64,000 nt of DNA from Amyelois transitella (taxonomy: Eukaryota; Arthropoda; Insecta; Lepidoptera; Pyralidae), in NCBI RefSeq assembly GCF_032362555.1, contig NC_083516.1:10565001-10629000 (forward strand), read 5' to 3'. Shown piece by piece: positions 52,697-63,519 of the stretch. A program made the position numbers and the translations under genes. Numbering within the stretch: position 1 is the stretch's first letter; each line of letters begins with the position of its first letter. The notes under the pieces were generated by a model, which had not been told where the DNA came from, searched no databases, and saw only the letters and a program-made list of their open reading frames with translations.

Positions 52697-55600
52697 TTAA
52701 CGCGTTTCTGTTTCGTACAACCTTTGAACGGTGTCCTCCATTTGTATTTCTTTGGCGCACTTCGCCAACAAGTCGTCAATGATTTGATCTGATATCCTGA
52801 AAATATTTTTTTTTGTAATTGGTAAAAGAAATAGGTCCTCTTTTATATTTAATACCAAATCCGTAGCCAAATTTTGATAGGACATCAAGCAATTGAAATA
52901 TATAGCTATTAGCGGTCTCTCAATGTTCAGCTGGATGGCTCAGATAACTTTTTTTTTTTTCAAAGATAGTGGCAAGTGACTCGCCCATTAACTATTAGAA
53001 TAATCTCAAGTTTATAAACATTTCCGTCTTTCCTGCAAAGGAAGAAAATCAGCTGGAACCTTCGCAGGTAATCCTAACACGTATTGGATCCATGGTTACA
53101 CATCCAGTTGCCTGAATGTTCAGGTTGCCTCAATTTTCGCTCACCGTAAGAGCAGAGAGATGTGATGATGCAACCGGGATTAAATCTAGGTGGATCGTAT
53201 TCATCGTTAGGGTTAGGGTTAAATCCGTAACCGTTAGGGTTAAACAAAGCGTTGAATACGATCCAATGCTTAATTTAAAATGCTAATGCAAAGCGAAAGT
53301 AAAGCAGTTATTGGACTAAAAGTTGAACTGGTCAGTCAATTAAACAAAATTCTCAAGAAGGCGTCTTACAAAGTATAACTAATTGTAACCCTGATAAAGA
53401 TCGCATCGCACTCATTCGGTATTGGGGTCGCGCCGTGTGTGGCCCTTTTCGAGCGATCCTTTGGCTCATCACAACCGATTCATCGAAGTCGCTTGCGCAA
53501 CAGTCTCGTTCCTTGGGCCGAAAATTAAAAGAGCGTGGTTCGAATTTTAATGATCTATCGGTGGGATGTCCGATTGTCAGTGTTCATAGTATATAAATAG
53601 AATGCATGATGATATTGTTTTCGCCATGGAAAAATGTGGCGTATAAAGCCTTGACAATGATTTGAAGATTGCAATTGACACTGGCATTGCTCGTTAATTT
53701 CAGACTGCACTCTCATCTCGTATAAGTAATAATAATTATAATAAGTCTTTCTTTTCTTTCTTTTAATTTTTTTAAGTATTTATTATAAAGTATCAAGTCT
53801 TAAGTTCCACGAAGAAGAAAACGTCCGAAAAATCCAATAACTGTTTTGTAATTTGTTATATTTCTTTTTATGTGCAATAAAGAGTTTACAAACAAACAAG
53901 AATGTGGTTTCAACAAAAGAAGTACGCAGAGCTCCTGACAAGAGGAACTATATAGTCACTGGCTATCCCTCCGGGAAAAAAAAGTGATCATGTGTATGTA
54001 TGAAGTATTGAAGATTCAGTTATCGACATGCTGTTTGAACAAGTCTTTGGTACTGTCCCTTCTAATTTTGTGTCAACGTTTTGTCATGACTTAAGATTTC
54101 TGAAACCATACAAAGGAGAGTAAGAAATGACCGAAAAAGACCCTTGTCCCTAAACATTAGACTGAATTCCAAATGGCAAAACGCAAAGTTAAGAGAGAGA
54201 ATACAGGGTGACATTTAAAACAACTGCATCCTTTTAAACATAGACTATACCCATGCTTCTGAGCTGTTTGAGCCTATTTTTATTTAAATTAAACGTCATC
54301 ATTTTCACATTTAAAAAACCCTCAAAAACTACGTCACACGCTTTATTAAATACCAATACTACAAAAAGAAATTAAAACTATACATGTAAATAACTGTCTG
54401 AAAAATAAATTATTTTTCTAGTATCAAGATCAAGTAAAGTACAGAGATGTCGAGATCGCTCAGCTGAAATAATTGTGTCGTTGACCTCTGAATCTTATGC
54501 GACGCTTTTCCGCCGGCTGGGGTGATATGACGTATTTAGGATCGTGGATTTCGATACTTTTATTTTTTTGTACTTTCTGAAATATGAACCGATATTTTTC
54601 TTTTAACGTTTTTTAATATCATACATACATACATATTGTCACGTCTATATCCCTTGCGGGGTAGACAGAGCCAACAGTCTTGAAAAGACTGAATGGCCAC
54701 GTTCAGCTATTTGGCTTTATGATAGAATTGAGATTGAAATAGTGACAGGTTGCTAGCCCATCGCCTAAAAAAAGAATCCCAATTTTTTAATATCCTTTAG
54801 ATGAATACACTTAACAGTTAAATTTATGCAGTTGAATTAAAAGTCACCCTGTACAGCAGTACCTGGTTATAGCCTCCCAGGGTTTCCCGAGCTGACTGTT
54901 GGCGTACATGGGGCTGGTCAGCATGTGCTGCACAAACTTGGTGCGGTACTGGAACAGCCGGTCCGCGCTCGCCTCCGGGATGCTGAACGTCATCCGGAAT
55001 CGTTCCCTGTCGCGGGGGGACGGCTGGTTCATCAGCTGCTTCGGCACCTTCTTTTGTATCGTCTCTTCCAGTATCTGCGGTGACATGATTGATTTCATCA
55101 TTATTTGTTAAATACATACATACATATCGTCACTTCTATATCCCTTGTGGGGTAGACAGAGCCAACGTCTTGAAAAGACTGATCGGCCACGTTCAGCTAT
55201 TTGGCTTAATGATAGAATTGAGATCCAAATAGTGACAGGTTGCTAGCCCATCGCCTCAGAAAGGAATCCCAAGTTTGTAAGCCTATCCCTTAGTCGCCTT
55301 TTACGACTTGTTAAATCCAATTAAAAATTATTACACATTATTATGGGACATTTTAAGATCACTTAATAACTGTCATATCTTTTGGTTTTACAACATTGGT
55401 TGTAGTAAGTAGGAACGATCTTGACTTTTGTTATATACTGGACTATTAGGCGGTCTTAAATTGTAAGGCAGGTCGTTAACAAACAGAAAGAAACAGAAAA
55501 TGTCCTAAAATGGATCCTTGCGGCACACCAATTTTAACGTTAGCTTCTTTTGATTTTGTGTTATTTTCTACCGGCTGCAATCTCGTCACATAGGTGTGCA

Positions 55601-56821
55601 TACATACATGACATATGATCACGTATATATCCCTAGCGGGGTAGACAGAGCCACTAGTCTTGAAAAGACTGATAGGCCACGCTCAGCTGTTTGGCTTAGT
55701 GATAGAATTGAGATTCAAATAGTGACAGGTTCCTAGCCCATCGTCTAAAAGAGGAATCCCAAGTTTATAAGCGTATCCCTTAGTCGCCTTTTACGACATC
55801 CGTGGGAAAGAGATGGAGTGGTCCTATTCTTTTTTGTAATGGTGCCGGGAAACACACGGCACTAGTTGTGATTATATTAATTCAATAGCATGAATGTCGA
55901 ACTCTTATTAAGCGAAGGATTTCGTGATCAATGCAATCAAACGTCGTAGTCAGATCTCAAAAACACTTCAATAGCATCCTCTGAGACTTCCCATGCATTG
56001 AGAATATGAGTGGTACTAATTGTACCCTAGGTACCAATTACCAAATCAATACGCAATTTGTTGAATTTCGAAATAACTGAGATTAAGCAAACTGAGTAAA
56101 CAAATAATAATCTTAATCTAATACCGCCTTATCTGTAGATAATATTGGTGTACCAAATAAAGAGGCCAAATGTACAAAATTAATCTGCCTTTTATTGTTG
56201 AACTATCTATGTTTACTCCACATACATTCATATAGTCACGTCTATATCCCTTGCGGGCTAGACAAAACCAACAGTCTTGAAAAGACTGAAAAGCCACGTT
56301 CAGCTGTATAGCTAAATGATTATAATCGATTTTTAATTAGTGACAGGTTGCTCCGATCGCCTACAAGAAGAATCCCATAACTTAATTTTATTTTTGTAAA
56401 TCCACATTCTCTCTCAGACTTATATAAAATTCAAAAAATTCAAAATTTTTATTCATTACTATAGAATACTATATATCGCTTTATAATTGTCAAAACGTAT
56501 GGTTTAACAACATTGGTTGACGTCAAATAAATTACTTAAAAACTAAGTTTACTGCCGCTTCCAAGGCGTCAGTGCAGAAGAAGCGGTAACAAACTGCACT
56601 GCAGCATTTTCTTCAACAACGTCAACTTCACAATATTAATTAAACTTAGAATAGAAAGGCGAAAGCCTGCGTGATTAACAATTATATATGCATTTCATAA
56701 GTTGAGAAATCATGTGACACTCACCCTGAGCAGCTGCGGTGTGCTGGGCTGCCGGGGACTCGAACCGCTAATGCACAGGAGCTGAGCATTCTTCGCGCCG
56801 CTCACTCGCTCATGGCGACTT
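52697..56821 (-). CDS. Unidentified protein, last three coding exons
   Basis: Exons (minus strand): 56821-56725 (acceptor CTTCTCAG, donor AGG|GTGAGT), 55074-54863 (acceptor CACCGCAG, donor CCAG|GTACTG) and 52796-52697 (acceptor ATTTTCAG). They join in phase (frames 2/0/2) to a 136-residue C-terminal fragment; the 5' part lies beyond 56.8 kb and was not found. Visible: SRHERVSGAKNAQLL, a Ser/Pro linker, ILEETIQKKVPKQLM, a basic PRDRERFRMTF, an ADRLFQYRTKFVQHMLTS helix, and an ISDQIIDDLLAKCAKEIQME amphipathic helix near the end (ETETR stop). I do not recognise the family. The coding exons are GC-richer than the surroundings. A MITE lies 11 bp inside the last intron. Confidence 0.72.
53030..53187 (-). 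repeat. Family C SINE-like fragment
   Basis: ACGTATTGGATCCATGGTTA, TCCAGTTGCCTGAATGTTCA, TTTTCGCTCACCGTAAGAGC. Lies in the last intron of the minus-strand gene. Confidence 0.55.
53188..53266. repeat. Short foldback with TTAGGG-like units
   Basis: GGATCGTATTCATCG (53191-53205 region) and CGTTGAATACGATCC (about 53250-53264) form inverted ends around GTTAGGGTTAGGGTTAAATC. Non-coding. Confidence 0.5.
53267..54203. other. Intronic sequence with minor repeat fragments
   Basis: Contains a LINE-like end near 53860-53900 (GTGCAATAAAGAGTTTAC) and a LINE-T tail fragment near 53905-54000 (GGCTATCCCTCCGGGAAAA). No gene seen. A TATA-like TATATAAATAG at about 53590 has no gene after it. Confidence 0.4.
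54204..54851. mobile_element. TA-target MITE, second copy, with a nested family A repeat
   Basis: Inverted ends CAGGGTGACATTTAAAACAA and ...TTGAATTAAAAGTCACCCTG with TA on both sides. Similar throughout to 10325-10795 (for example CCCATGCTTCTGAGC). A minus family A copy (about 54618-54785, start CATACATACATATTGTCACG) is inserted in it. Confidence 0.82.
55115..55565 (-). repeat. Family A repeat, LINE tail and LINE reverse transcriptase fragment
   Basis: Family A minus at about 55115-55308; LINE tail at about 55325-55400 (CACTTAATAACTGTCATATC); then at about 55470-55565 a minus-strand peptide KIGVPQGSILGHFLF, the conserved RT block of a non-LTR element. Confidence 0.6.
55605..55863 (-). repeat. 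Family A repeat, full length
   Basis: ACATACATGACATATGATCA start to GGGAAACACACGGCAC. Confidence 0.8.
56222..56655 (-). repeat. Family A fragment and LINE 3' tail
   Basis: Family A minus at about 56222-56375; LINE tail (GACAATTATTAAGTG-type) at about 56465-56655 with GCGTCAGTGCAGAAGAAGCG. Confidence 0.6.
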
Positions 56822-57009
56822 CTGAGAAGAAAAAGAAACTGGGTTATTAAAATATAGCTGCTGTTCTTGCTTAAAAGTTGCTTTTCCAAAAGCGTTGGTG
56901 GTCGAACAGTCAAGTTGCCAGGTTAAAACAAGTAAGTAACGCGCGCGGAGGCACAGGTTCAAATCGTTCCTCACCCATGTACCAATAGTCTAGTATTAGG
57001 TACACTAAA

Positions 57010-57395
57010 TCGATAGTCTAGTATTACAATATTCTTCTCCCTCCTGGCTTTAGTTCCGGTTGCATCCTCACCACTCTGGAGAGGAGCCTGGGGTATACCT
57101 ATGACTATGGATCCTTAATTGGGTGAGTCAGGTTTTTACACGAAGCGACTCCCGTCTGACCTCCGCCAACCCGTATTGGATCGATCATGGTTACACATTT
57201 AATTGTCTGAATGTGCAGGTTTCCACACGATGTTTACCCTCACCGTACGAGCATCGGTTAGTATTTAAACTAATGTACCTACATAACTTTGAAAATAGTC
57301 AGTCAGGCCGAGGTGGAATTCGAACCTGATCCTTTTTGCGCCAAACGCATTTTAACCGGGCACCTTACCTATTCGACCGCCGACGTTCTAGTCTA
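57010..57395 (-). repeat. Family C tRNA-like SINE, complete
   Basis: Minus strand starts with a tRNA-like head (GGCGGTCGAATAGGTAAGG; B box CAGGTTCGAATTCCACC), followed by the body with GGTGAGGGTAAACATCG and GGAGTCGCTTCGTG, ending at GAGGATGCAACCGG. This copy defines the family in the window. Confidence 0.7.
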
Positions 57396-57407
57396 GTATT
57401 ACAAAAA

Positions 57408-57643
57408 AAATATATTTATACGGGACAAATTACACGGATTGAGTTAGCCTCGAAGTAAGTTCGAGACTTGTGTTACGAGATACTAACCCAACGATACTAT
57501 ATTTTATAATAAATACTATATAGATAAACGTCCAAGACCCAGGCCAATCAGAAAGTTCTTTTCTCATCATGCCCTGGCCGGGATTCCAACCCGGGACCTC
57601 CGGTATCACAGACAAGCGTATTACCGCTGCGCCACAGAGGCCG
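57408..57643 (-). repeat. Family B tRNA-headed SINE
   Basis: Inverted copy; B box GGGTTGGAATCCCGGCC has one change. It abuts the family C element. Confidence 0.8.
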
Positions 57644-58424
57644 TCCAAAAAATAATAATTTAATCCCTGTAGGGAGAACGAGATGATGTCATATAGCTTA
57701 CAGCATTTGCTAATATAATATACGACTCTAGGGTGAGGCGATGGCCGGCCCCTAGGGCGAATCGTCTAGACAGCCCGTGTCAGTTTGTGTTCGTGTCATA
57801 TACAGCTATGGGGGACGTGGGGGGATTCAGTCACGTAGGCACTAGTCCGGTATCGTTAGAGACAGGCAAGGGATATGCATAATATGACAAATAAAAAAAA
57901 ATAGAAAAACTCAAATAATAAATACACTAAATAGCTTAAAATGTATGAAAAATAAATTAATAACACGTCGTACCTTGTCAATTAGTGGGTATCGCGCAGG
58001 TACTAGTTCAGTATTGTTAGGTGCAGACTGGAGATATTAGGCATAACATGAGGATTTTAAAAAGTAAACGATTAAATTAAAACCGACTTCAAAATACACT
58101 AAAAAGCAAAAAATAAATCAAAATTAACAAAATATTAAAAATAATTAAAAAAAATTGGACTCAGACGAATTGAGAACTTCTTGCTATATTCGGTAAGTTG
58201 GTTTAAAATGCAGATCGTGGCATGTGGATAGATAAATGATTAAAGTGTGTAAGAGAATTTGACAGCTATACTGATATAACTAAATTGAGATGCCACCCTT
58301 CCTCGGACGATACACCACAACGCTGGTATTCCGTGTGCACCATGATGAAAAGCCCACTAAGTACCTACGTTTTTTTCTCAGTTGCTAGACCAGCATGAAA
58401 GCACTAGACGAATGTACGCCTACT
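57644..58424. other. Intergenic sequence with a diverged duplicated block
   Basis: CACTAGTCCGGTATCGTTAG (about 57840) and TACTAGTTCAGTATTGTTAG (about 58002), each followed by GG.ATAT..GCATAA, form a diverged ~160-bp duplication. No gene recognised. Confidence 0.4.
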
Positions 58425-58895
58425 CCTTTAGTCGCCTTTTACGACATCCATTGGAAAGAAATGGAGTGGTATGGTTCCCGGCTCTTTAGAAGATGTAATT
58501 TGTTTCAACTGTACGATAATATATATGTATATATATATTTGGTTAAATACCGCGGTAGGGTAACAAGGGTAGCTTTTGTTAATTAAAATGTCCGAAGCAG
58601 GCCGTGTGGTTATGTTGAACATTTATATTTACGTATACGTTTGCGCTATGCCGTGTGGTTCCCTGTACTTAAGAATAGGACTACTTTATATCTCTTTCCT
58701 ATGGATGTCGTAAAAAGGCGACTAAGGGAAAAGCTAATAAACTAAAGATTCTTCTTATATGCGATACACTAGCAACCTGTAACTATTTGAATCTCAATGT
58801 CAACATTAAGCCATACAGCTGAACATGGCCCTTAGTCTTTTCAAGACTGTTGGCTCTGTCCACCCCGCAAGGGATATAGACGTGATCATGTGTAA
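58425..58895. repeat. Family A fragments
   Basis: Short minus fragment about 58425-58485 (TTTAGTCGCCTTTTACGACA) and a plus copy about 58645-58895 (ATGCCGTGTGGTTCCCTG). Confidence 0.6.
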
Positions 58896-59199
58896 GTATA
58901 TAAAATTCGTTAAAAAAAGGTAAGTTTAATTACAAGGGTGGCTAGTATTAATGGTCTCAAACAGGCCGTGACCTAAACCTTTTATACTGAAAACTTACAT
59001 ATTTTAAAAGCACCTGCGTGTAAGCAAAATATCTCAATTTATCTCTATAGTCCTAGATTTCCTGAAGAATAACAGATAGTGTACAGTACATTAACTGATT
59101 GAGACGTGCCCATCAACCAATGACATCATGACAGGGTCGACTCAATGTAAAATGCATTTAACAATCATAGCTCACCATCTCGATTACAACGTATTATTT

Positions 59200-59402
59200 T
59201 ACTAGAGGTCGCTTGCGACTAAGTCCGCTAATCCCGCGGGAACTCCCGGATAAAAAATAGCCTATATATATTTCTGGGTCTTCAGCTACCTACATACCAA
59301 ATTTCATCGTAATCGGTTCACTAGTTTTTGCGTGAAAGAGTAACGAACATCCATACTGACATACTCACAAACTTTCGCATTTATAATATTAGTAGGATTA
59401 CC
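59200..59402 (-). repeat. Helitron-like repeat, 'GCGAAAGTTTGT' type
   Basis: Inverted copy: ACTAGAGGTCGCTTGCGACT ... GTTTTTGCGTGAAAGAGTAA ... TTATAATATTAGTAGGAT. Confidence 0.65.
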
Positions 59403-59469
59403 GGCTGTCACAAGGGCTTTGAGTCTCGCCAGCGTGTGCCAGTACAATGCTTTTTAACGCTTTTATTGC

Positions 59470-59766
59470 TAAACTAGCTGTGCCCGCGACTTCGTTCGCC
59501 TGAAATAGTTATTTTGGGCATCATTGAAGCTCTTAAGTATGAATAATTTTCCCCGATTTTTTTTTTCACATTTTCCATTATTTCTTCGCTCCTAATAGTT
59601 GCAGCGTGATGTTATATAGCCTAAAGCCTTCCTTGATAAAAGGTCTATTCAACGCAAAAAGAATTTTCAATTCGAATCAGTACCTACTTCGAAGTAGTAC
59701 AAATTCCTGAGATTAGCGCGTTCAAACAAACAAACAAACTCTTCAGCTTTATACTATTACTATAGA
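59470..59766 (+). repeat. Lep1-like Helitron relic, near full length
   Basis: AAACTAGCTGTGCCCGCGAC start, TTTCTTCGCTCCTAATAG, a ~20-bp local insertion (CTACTTCGAAGTAGTACAAA), CAAACAAACAAACTCTTCAG and a CTATTACTATAG end. Confidence 0.65.
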
Positions 59767-59767
59767 T

Positions 59768-60345
59768 TTCAAAAGAAGAATCCCAAGTTCATTAGCCTAT
59801 CTCTTACCCGCCTTTTACGACATCCATGGGTAAGAAATTAAGTGGTCCTATTCTTTTTTTATATTGGTATCGGGAACCACACTACACAACAAATAATAAA
59901 ACAATCAATCATAACTATTTCAATACGAAATGTATAAGTAACAAAACAGGTCATTATAGTGACAAGAACGCAACGAAGTCACGAAACCTATACTATCTTC
60001 CGTTGGTGATCTAACACAGGGGTGACCTCGACCTTGACCTTTACCTTCGGTAGATAAACAGGGGGGATGTGTAGACACGGAAGGGATAGGGACTCCCTGG
60101 TACCGGTAGGGGAACAACATGTCCGCTCAAATTTGGGACATTTCAGAAACCGGCACCAATAGGATTTTTTTAGGAATAATCCATCTCTTTCCTCCCATGA
60201 ATGTAGAAAAAGGAGAGGCTTATAAACTTGGGATCCTTCTTCTAAACAACAGGCTAGCAACCTGTCACTATATGAATGTCAATTCTATCATTAAGCCAAA
60301 TAGCTGAACGTGGCCTATCAGTCATTTCAAGACTGTTGGCTCTCA
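59768..60345. repeat. Family A fragments around an unassigned segment
   Basis: Minus fragment about 59768-59882 and plus copy about 60145-60345. Between them 59990-60125 is GC-richer sequence of unknown origin. Confidence 0.5.
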
Positions 60346-61038
60346 TGCTTTAATCTTGACGCAATACCATTGACATGGGAATTCTTACTGCAATCTTTGT
60401 AGTTATAGTATCCTCCAGTCGTTTTCTACGACATACAAAAAAGACATCGGTCTGATACTTCTCTTGACAGAAACCAAACTTATCATCATTACTGTTTACC
60501 TAATTCTGCCAATTTTCGTCTAATTCACTTCAATTTTGTGGTAACAGTAGTGTTTCGAACATTGGAGACTAACAGAATGATATCATCGGCTATTAAGAGC
60601 CATTCTGTTTCAGTTCCCATTTCCATTCAAGTTTGAAAAAAGCATGAAATCATGTTTTACAAGTATTTAAATAGGTATATAGGTATGTATTTAATAAAAT
60701 TTACAAATACCTTCGATACAAAACAATTCCTCCTTTTTCTCCTGGGGGTTAAACTAAGAACACTTTTTAAAACACTTATTGAAATCTGACAGACACGTCA
60801 AACTAATAACATCCATCTTTTTCCGTCAGGGGTTACAAACATTTGGAAACTTTTAATTTTAAGATAATGCAGGGCTGCAGACAAAATATAACTTCTTATT
60901 AGTTAGCTTCCTTTGAGGACATATTAGCGTAGAGGGGCTAGATCCTTTTCAGTCGAACCATTCTCATCCATAGTACATATAAAGAAACCAGCCACGAGGT
61001 AGGCCGTAGGATAGTGGATTTAAAAAAAAAACAAAAAT
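60346..61038. other. Intergenic sequence, nothing recognised
   Basis: No gene seen; an ATGGATGAGAATGG frame on the minus strand near 60955 stops after 15 codons. Confidence 0.4.
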
Positions 61039-61039
61039 T

Positions 61040-61232
61040 GTTATCATTATTATGGGATACCTCATATCACTTAATAATTGTCTAATCTTTTAGTTTCACA
61101 ACATTGGTTGACATCAAATTAATTACTTAAAACTAAGTTACCACCGCTTCCAAAGCGTCAGTGCAGAAGAAGCGGGTAACAAACTGCACTGCAGCATTTT
61201 CTTTAACAACGTCAACTTCACAACTATCCAAA
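61040..61232 (-). pseudogene. LINE 3' tail (GACAATTATTAAGTG-type)
   Basis: CACTTAATAATTGTCTAATC, GTTGGTTGACATCAAATTAA, GCGTCAGTGCAGAAGAAGCG, AACAACGTCAACTTCACAAC. Confidence 0.5.
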
Positions 61233-61436
61233 CATAGAATAGAAATGTGGACGTGAATGCAACAGAGACACTCGTCATCGTCGTGGACTCATTATTATCG
61301 TCATAAAATGCCTGTGTTTGCTTTGGCTAAACGCATCCCAACCCTGCATACCAGATCAAACACCGCATTCAGAAAAGTAGGTTTTATATTAGATATCTGT
61401 AAGACAGGCTATTTCTAGCCCCTTTTTTTGGTATTA

Positions 61437-61625
61437 TGTGGGCCGATCCCGGCGGCACTGCAATGCCGGGCCGACCCGTGACGGGAGTGGAGCGAGCCCC
61501 GAACATCCCGTCGGTTTACAAAAATCAGTTTAATATACTGGTCCCCCAGTGGGGGAACTTTCAGATATTAAGCTGAAAAGAACAGATACTACACTTTGAT
61601 CTTAGCCAAAAGGCCGAGAAGCGAT
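61437..61625 (-). ncRNA. U2 spliceosomal snRNA
   Basis: The minus strand starts ATCGCTTCTCGGCCTTTTGG and continues CTAAGATCAAAGTGTAGTAT, the invariant 5' domain of U2. The branch-point recognition GTGTAGTA is at 61594-61587, stem IIa/Sm region follows, and the Sm site ATTTTTG is at 61525-61519. The 3' end has the CGGGTCGGCCCGGCATTGCA stem typical of insect U2. Length (~189 nt) is that expected. No internal change disrupts the conserved parts, so it may be functional; the upstream promoter element was not assigned. U2 pairs with the intron branch site in the spliceosome. Confidence 0.93.
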
Positions 61626-63348
61626 AACCACGATGGGTTCGGTCGGGGTAGTCATGGAATGCGTGAGAATCTCTATAGCGCGGTGTTTGTGACGCGTAAA
61701 CAGAGCGGCGCCATCTAGTGACGCGCTGTGAACTAACGCTTTTATATAGATATTTCTGTGCGCCGTTTTTTCACTTACTTGTTCTTTATGTATTAAACCA
61801 TTATGTTTTAAATGATTATTATTTATTAATCAATCAAGTATTTACACCACCAGTGATACCTACTTGTATCAAAAAGTGTACCTATATATAATTCATAATT
61901 TTTCATAATGTTCCTTCCGTCATTTGCTATTCCATACGCAGCCGCGGTATTAGCAAATAGCATATAGTTTTACTACCGCACGTAGCACCTCTTATATTTT
62001 ATGAGATACCATAATGAGAAAAGAAAAAAAGGAATTATTGCTTTAACTTATGAATACTTAATCTAAAAATTAATATAATGAAGTAGACATGTAACAATTG
62101 CAATGTAGTATTTCTCAATGACTGACTTGTTGAGTTTGAGAGAAAGAAAACTTATAGAAAAATACTTTGCAGCTAAATGTTACTTGATATGCTGTTAACT
62201 AATTACTATAACAAGAACGCAGAAAACCACAATACCAAGATGAGGCCAATTTTTATTCGTTTCAAAATTCATTCATCTTTAGGGCTCAATACATTTTGAA
62301 AAAAAAAACCATTTGTCTTTTTTTAGTTTGTAATTTAGAATAGTTTTTTTATTATAATAATTAATATTAGTTTATATTATTTAGCAGGAGTTAAAAAAAT
62401 TAATAAAAGTTGTATCATTAAAAAATGTCATTTGTACATCTTAGATTCCTATTGTCCCCTTTTACGACAGAAGCGACTGAGGCACGCCTTCTTAGCTCAT
62501 GATTGTTTATCAATCGGCTATGACCTTAACTATTATTATTATATTTAAATGAGATTGTAAAAACACAATAAAAATATCTATGATAAATCCAGTGATTAAG
62601 CTAATCCCATCCAGGTTATATAATTTAGTACGAAAAGAAAATAATATTTTTTTCTAGTGAATTCTAATAGTGCGACTACTTAAACTGAAGAGTTAAGTCC
62701 TATTTTGATTATTTTTACATACTCTTGTAGTGATAACATACTATTTGATTTATAATGAAAAATTATAGGTTCCCCATTCTATTTACTAGGCTAAGGTTGT
62801 CGTTCATTCCTGGTAAGCCTACTTTTTTGAATGCGTCTACGCATTTATATCATTATCCAAAAAAATTTTCTTCCTTCTTGTTTCGCTTTGACCTCTTAAT
62901 CACTGGGATCGATTTGGATTTTTAAATATCTGTCAAATTATAAGCTTTTAAAATTCATACAAGCTACAGTCATCGCAGTCACCCTTACTATATATATCAA
63001 TGATAAACATTATTAGCTGGTAATATTTTAAAATTCTTATCATCGCATTACATTCCATTACGTTTCTTGAAAATAAGCGTAATCTTTCTGTTTTGTCATC
63101 AATATCTTTATTATTAATCATAAATGGTGCTCCATCCTGTAAGGTATGTTACACGGATTGAATAAAGGGTTGTTGATTACTGCTATACCTAATATAAAAT
63201 CAACATAATTTTGAAATGAATGAATAATAACAAAAAAGAAAGGATTCACAAAACTACTGACCCAGACGTCTTGTCTGGAAGTGGAGAATACATTTAAAAA
63301 AGCCTATGCCTTTGCACTAACTGATCTTGTTTCAATTATTAACCATAA
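61626..63348. other. Intergenic sequence, nothing recognised
   Basis: AT-rich sequence, free of the repeat families that fill the rest of the window. No gene or RNA recognised. 61626-61740 is GC-richer and holds the presumed U2 promoter. Confidence 0.4.
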
Positions 63349-63422
63349 TCGCGCGGAAAAACTATCGCTGTTTCGCTTTTTATTATGACGTGAAACGGGA
63401 CAGCGATAGTTTTTCGCGCGAT
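63349..63422. repeat. Compact foldback element
   Basis: ATCGCGCGGAAAAACTATCG and CGATAGTTTTTCGCGCGAT are inverted copies (one extra G on the left), with a ~28-bp loop. No open frame. Confidence 0.65.
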
Positions 63423-63496
63423 AACAACAGGAGTAGCAGGCAGGAGTTACTTATAACCGCACAATCATAAAGTGAGTAAGTCAAACAATCAATAAA

Positions 63497-63519
63497 ACTT
63501 CGTGTATCTAACACGAAGT
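63497..63519. other. Perfect 9-bp hairpin
   Basis: ACTTCGTGT, loop ATCTA, ACACGAAGT. No T-run follows, so it is not a terminator. Confidence 0.4.

Noticed and set aside
53205..53245. Interstitial telomeric repeat
   Set aside because: Only two or three TTAGGG-like units; moth telomeres use TTAGG arrays.
53585..53600. TATA box promoter (TATATAAATAG)
   Set aside because: No gene, cap-site motif or exon follows in either direction; AT-rich sequence produces such matches often.
60045..60125. Further upstream exon of the minus-strand gene
   Set aside because: A donor (GAAG|GTAAAG) and a compatible phase exist, but no acceptor with a pyrimidine tract was found and the peptide is not convincing.
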